A stretch of 64,000 nt of DNA from contig NZ_JAUTDO010000012.1 of the NCBI RefSeq assembly GCF_030646165.1, positions 62,001 to 126,000 on the forward strand. Reading direction: 5' to 3'. Below are positions 61,058 through 64,000 of the stretch, piece after piece. Below the pieces are notes generated by a model. That model was given only the letters and a program-made list of their open reading frames with translations, searched no databases and had not been told where the DNA came from. The DNA is from Conexibacter sp. CPCC 206217 (GTDB taxonomy: Bacteria > Actinomycetota > Thermoleophilia > Solirubrobacterales > Solirubrobacteraceae). The translations under genes and the position numbers were made by a program. Positions within the stretch are counted from its first letter, which is position 1, and every line of letters starts with the position of its first letter.

Positions 61058-61060
61058 GCG

Positions 61061-62770
61061 CTACTCCGCCGCCGCGTCGTGGTCGCGCGCCATCGACTCC
61101 GGCGCGCTCACGCCGAGCAGTCCGAGCGCCCGCGCGATCGTGCGCTGCGCGGCGACCGACAGCGCGATCCGCGACGTCTCGACGCCCTCGCCGTCGGCTC
61201 CCAGCACGCGGCAGTCGCGATAGAACGCCGTGAAGTCCTGCGCCAGCTCCAGCGCGTACGCGGCGATCCGGTGCGGCGCGCGGCGATCCGCGGCCTCGGC
61301 GACCTCGTCCGGGAACGCGAGCAGCTTCTTCAGCAGCACGCGCTCGGCCGGGTCCAGCGGCTCCGTGCGAGCCGCGCCAGCGCCGCCCGCGCCAGTGCCG
61401 TCCGCCGCCGAGGAGCCGCCCCCAACCGCCGCAAGCGCCCGCTCGACGACCCCGTCGTCAGCTCTTGCGAGCATCGACGTGATCCGCGCGTGCGCGTACT
61501 GGACGTAGAAGACTGGGTTCTCGTTCGACTGCTCGCGCGCGAGGTCGAGGTCGAGATCGACCGTCGAGTCGTGCGAGCGCTGCAGCATGAAGAAGCGCGT
61601 CGCGTCGACGCCGATGTCGTCGATCAGCTCGTCGAGCGTGTTGAAGATCCCGCGCCGCTTCGACATCGCCGAGCGCTCGCCGCGCTCGACCAGGTGGACG
61701 AACTGCATGATCAGGATCTCGAGCGTCGTCGGATCGGCCCCGAGCGCCTGCATCGCCGCCTTCAGCCGCGCGACGTAGCCGTGGTGGTCGGCACCGAAGA
61801 CGTTGATCTGGCGCTCGAAGCCGCGTTCGCGCTTGCTCTCCAGGTATGCGACGTCGGACGAGAAGTACGTCGGCTCGCCCGTCGAGCGCTCCAGCACGCG
61901 GTCCTTGTCGTCGCCGAACTCGGTCGTGCGCAGCCACAGCGCGCCCTCGTGGCGGTACAGGTGCCCGTGCTGCTCCAGCTCCGCGATCGCTCGTCTGACG
62001 CCCGACGGCTCGCCCTCGTAGAGCGACTTCTCGCTGAAGAAGCGGTCGAAGTGGACGCCGTAGCGCTCCATCGTCGCCTTGATCCGCCCGTACATCAGCG
62101 CGACGGCCGCCTCGGAGAGCACGTCGGGATCGCCGTCGGCGGCGCCGAGGATCTCGCGCGCGAGGTCGATCACGTAGTCGCCCTCGTAGCCGCCCTCGGG
62201 CACCTCTTCGCCGCGCGCGCGCGCCCGCACGGACTCGCCCAGCTTGCGGATCTGCGAGCCCGCGTCGTTGACGTAGTACTCGCGCTGGACCGCGTGCCCG
62301 TGGAACTCGAGGATCCGCGCGAGCGCGTCGCCGAAGGCCGCGTGGCGACCGCTGGCGGCGACGACAGGGCCGGTCGGGTTGGCGCTGACGAACTCGACCA
62401 GCACTCTCTCCGGCGTCGCGGCGCCGCCGGCGCCGAAGCGCTCGCCCGAGCCGAGCACGTGCGTGAGCGCCTCGCCGTACCAGCCGTCGGACAGAAAGAG
62501 GTTGAGGAAGCCGGGCCCGGCGACCTCGTAGCGCTCCAGCGCCCCGCCGAGCTGCTGCAGCAGCGCCTCGCCGAGCAGCTCCGCGATCTCGCGCGGGGGC
62601 TTGCCGACGCGCGGCGCCAGCAGCATCGCCGCGTTTGTGGAGTAGTCGCCGAAGCCCTCGCGTCTCGGGCGCTCGACGGTCGGTGCGGTGCCGCCCGGCG
62701 CGGCGCCGTCGCCGCGCAGCGCGGCGGAGACGGCCTCGACGGCGGCTCTCAGTTGCTGGAGCGGGGTCAC
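61061..62770 (-). CDS. argS: Arginyl-tRNA synthetase with degenerate HIGH motif
   Basis: 569 residues, the normal ArgRS length. Motifs: FVSANPTGP at residues 127-135, EYYVNDAGSQIRKLGESV, INVFGADHHGYVARLKAAMQALG, the KMSKS equivalent SAMSKRRG with DELIDDIGVDATRFFMLQRSHDS, and the C-terminal DALR anticodon-binding domain (LLKKLLAFPDEVAEAADRRAPHRIAAYALELAQDFTAFYRDCRV). Where HVGH (HIGH) should follow NPTGPL the sequence reads VVAASGR (residues 136-142), so both conserved His are gone. GTG at 62770. The rest is well conserved, which argues for a working enzyme. Confidence 0.93.
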   Translation of the reverse strand: MTPLQQLRAAVEAVSAALRGDGAAPGGTAPTVERPRREGFGDYSTNAAMLLAPRVGKPPREIAELLGEALLQQLGGALERYEVAGPGFLNLFLSDGWYGEALTHVLGSGERFGAGGAATPERVLVEFVSANPTGPVVAASGRHAAFGDALARILEFHGHAVQREYYVNDAGSQIRKLGESVRARARGEEVPEGGYEGDYVIDLAREILGAADGDPDVLSEAAVALMYGRIKATMERYGVHFDRFFSEKSLYEGEPSGVRRAIAELEQHGHLYRHEGALWLRTTEFGDDKDRVLERSTGEPTYFSSDVAYLESKRERGFERQINVFGADHHGYVARLKAAMQALGADPTTLEILIMQFVHLVERGERSAMSKRRGIFNTLDELIDDIGVDATRFFMLQRSHDSTVDLDLDLAREQSNENPVFYVQYAHARITSMLARADDGVVERALAAVGGGSSAADGTGAGGAGAARTEPLDPAERVLLKKLLAFPDEVAEAADRRAPHRIAAYALELAQDFTAFYRDCRVLGADGEGVETSRIALSVAAQRTIARALGLLGVSAPESMARDHDAAAE

Positions 62771-62961
62771 GCTCCGGAGGGTATCGGCGAAGCGGGCACG
62801 ACGGCCGGCGACACCCGTCGAGCAAGCGTCTACGCGTCATAACAACGTGGTGACACATGCTCCAACGCGGTCACGAATTCGTCACGAAGCCATCACGACT
62901 GGCGCGTTCTCGTTGGAGAGGGTCCGAGCGTCGCTCCCTTCCAAACGAGGAGTTTGCCCAG

Positions 62962-64000
62962 ATGCACCGCTCCCTCCTGCCGCGCCGCGGCCGGATTCGC
63001 CGTCCCCTGCCGAACCCGCTGATCGCGCTCGGCGCGACCGGCCTCCTGCTGGCCGCCGCGGCCGCCCCGGCCGCCGCCTCGACCGCCTACCTCAGCGGCG
63101 GCCCGAGCGCCAACGTCGTGATCCCCGTCGACCTGAGCACGCGCGTGCCGGGCACGGCGATCCCGGTCGGTGACAGCCCGAGAACGATCATCAAGGCGCC
63201 CGACGGCAGCAAGATCTGGGTCCTCTCCGACTCGATCATCAGCGGCTCGGTGGTCGCGCCGATCGACACGGCGACCAACACGGCCCTGACGCAGATCAGA
63301 TCGCCGCTGCTGAGAGCGGTCACCGGCGGCGCGATCACGCCTGACGGCAGAACGCTGTGGATCATCGCCGGAACCGACCTCGTGCCGGTCGACGTCTCCG
63401 GCATCGACGCGGTGGTCGGCACGCCGATCGCGCTCGGCGGCTCCTCCAACGGCGGCGCGATCGAGATCTCCAAGGACGGCAGAACCGCCTGGGTCGTCGT
63501 CGGCACCAGCCTGCTCCCGATCGACCTGACCGCCCGCACCGTCGGCGCGGCGCTCACCTACCCGGGCGCCGTCGCCCAGCTCAAGCTGAGCCCCGACGGC
63601 AGAACGCTGTGGACCTCGCAGAACCAGGCCGCGGTCTACAGCGATCCGGTCGGGATCGTCCCGATCGACACCGCCACCGGCACCGCCGGACCGGTCTACT
63701 CGATCGGCGCCGTGCAGAGCTTTCTCGGCCCGCTCGCGCTCGACATCTCGGCCGACGGCAAGACGGTCTACGCGCTGCAGGGTCAGTACAGCGATCCGAA
63801 CACCGTGATCGCGCTCGACACCGAGACGAGAGCGTTCACGGTCGCCAACCTCGGCACGATGAGCAACGTGCGCGGCCTGGCGCTGACGCCGCGCGGCAGA
63901 GTCGCAGCGGTCGGCGGCTTCGGCACCGGCACGCTCGTCACGCTCGACCTGACGACCAACAGACTGTTCGACCCGGTCTCGATCGCGCTCCCCGGTCGCA
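62962..64000 (+). CDS. Secreted beta-propeller (YVTN/SMP-30-like) protein, partial at window edge
   Basis: At least 346 residues; the end lies outside the window. A signal peptide (LIALGATGLLLAAAAAPAAAS) is followed by repeated blades of about 45-50 residues carrying PDG/KDG/ADG turns (TPDGRTLWIIAG, SKDGRTAWVVVG, SPDGRTLWTSQNQ, SADGKTVYALQGQ) and VPIDTATN-type linkers, as in YVTN-repeat surface propellers. Role unknown; such proteins are common cell-wall components. About half of the Arg codons are AGA. The 191-bp gap before it (62771-62961) contains repeats of TCACGA (62873, 62881, 62893) but no named site. Confidence 0.82.
   Translation, partial: MHRSLLPRRGRIRRPLPNPLIALGATGLLLAAAAAPAAASTAYLSGGPSANVVIPVDLSTRVPGTAIPVGDSPRTIIKAPDGSKIWVLSDSIISGSVVAPIDTATNTALTQIRSPLLRAVTGGAITPDGRTLWIIAGTDLVPVDVSGIDAVVGTPIALGGSSNGGAIEISKDGRTAWVVVGTSLLPIDLTARTVGAALTYPGAVAQLKLSPDGRTLWTSQNQAAVYSDPVGIVPIDTATGTAGPVYSIGAVQSFLGPLALDISADGKTVYALQGQYSDPNTVIALDTETRAFTVANLGTMSNVRGLALTPRGRVAAVGGFGTGTLVTLDLTTNRLFDPVSIALPGR

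Overview
The window is about 64 kb of very GC-rich DNA with dense, mostly overlapping genes. It looks like a chromosomal segment of a high-GC actinobacterium. A member of the Thermoleophilia (Solirubrobacterales, Conexibacter-like) is my best guess. That rests on the GAAC-N4-GTTC LexA box, the Actinobacteria-type cobaltochelatase arrangement (CobN with one fused ChlI/ChlD subunit), HtaA heme proteins, a RsbW/SigB-like pair, frequent GTG starts, several start codons placed 6-8 nt behind a -10 hexamer, and unusually frequent AGA arginine codons for this GC content. The taxonomic placement is inference.

Layout. 1-12.4 kb: an aerobic-type cobalamin locus. A minus-strand operon (cobO, chlID, cobN, cobQ, cobD, and a histidine-phosphatase gene in the cobC position) sits behind a cobalamin riboswitch. 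It is divergent from a bluB-cobT fusion gene and cobS. 12.4-17.7 kb: an XRE/MmyB-type regulator, a very large secreted HtaA-domain protein and a neocarzinostatin-like secreted protein behind a perfect DtxR/IdeR-like palindrome. 17.9-21.5 kb: SDR, glutamate decarboxylase, lexA with its box, tRNA-Leu(GAG). 21.5-23.7 kb: small accessory patch with a Phd/VapC-type toxin-antitoxin pair, a decayed second copy of its operator and antitoxin, and a pRiA4b-Orf3-like gene. 23.8-29.2 kb: sulfurtransferase, HD-GYP phosphodiesterase, secG, and a System I cytochrome c maturation cluster (ccmI-like, ccmF, and a ccmE whose heme-binding His is replaced by Cys). 29.2-36.6 kb: TetR and acetoacetyl-CoA synthetase, anti-sigma/sigma pair, PucR-type regulator, ferritin-like protein behind tandem DtxR-like boxes, GGDEF protein. 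36.6-42.6 kb: complete pstSCAB-phoU, divergent from a receiver-less PhoB-like DNA-binding protein and a second phoU. 42.6-49.7 kb: SDR, ClpE-type unfoldase, an ExbB / ExbD-like (DUF2149-like) / PKD-protein cassette with another DtxR-like box, and a GT2-GtrA polyprenyl glycosyltransferase. 49.8-58.6 kb: two-component system with a PMT-type glycosyltransferase, MFS and FUSC exporters. 58.6-64 kb: second VapBC-type pair, tRNA-Gly(CCC), ccmG and ccmH, an arginyl-tRNA synthetase with a degenerate HIGH motif, and the start of a secreted beta-propeller protein.

How it fits together. The strongest system-level signal is a set of three TTAGG-N4-CCTAA operators. They stand in front of (i) HtaA plus a neocarzinostatin-like protein, (ii) a small ORF plus a ferritin-like protein, and (iii) a PKD-domain/ExbB/DUF2149-like envelope energiser. 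Together they suggest one iron regulon in this window that couples heme or iron capture at the cell surface, proton-motive-force transduction and iron storage. Separately, the cobalamin riboswitch seems to act on a tiny leader ORF whose stop overlaps the start of the first operon gene. The cytochrome c maturation genes are split between two loci 32 kb apart. Everything here comes from reading the sequence alone; family names rest on motifs I recognise and were not checked by database search.
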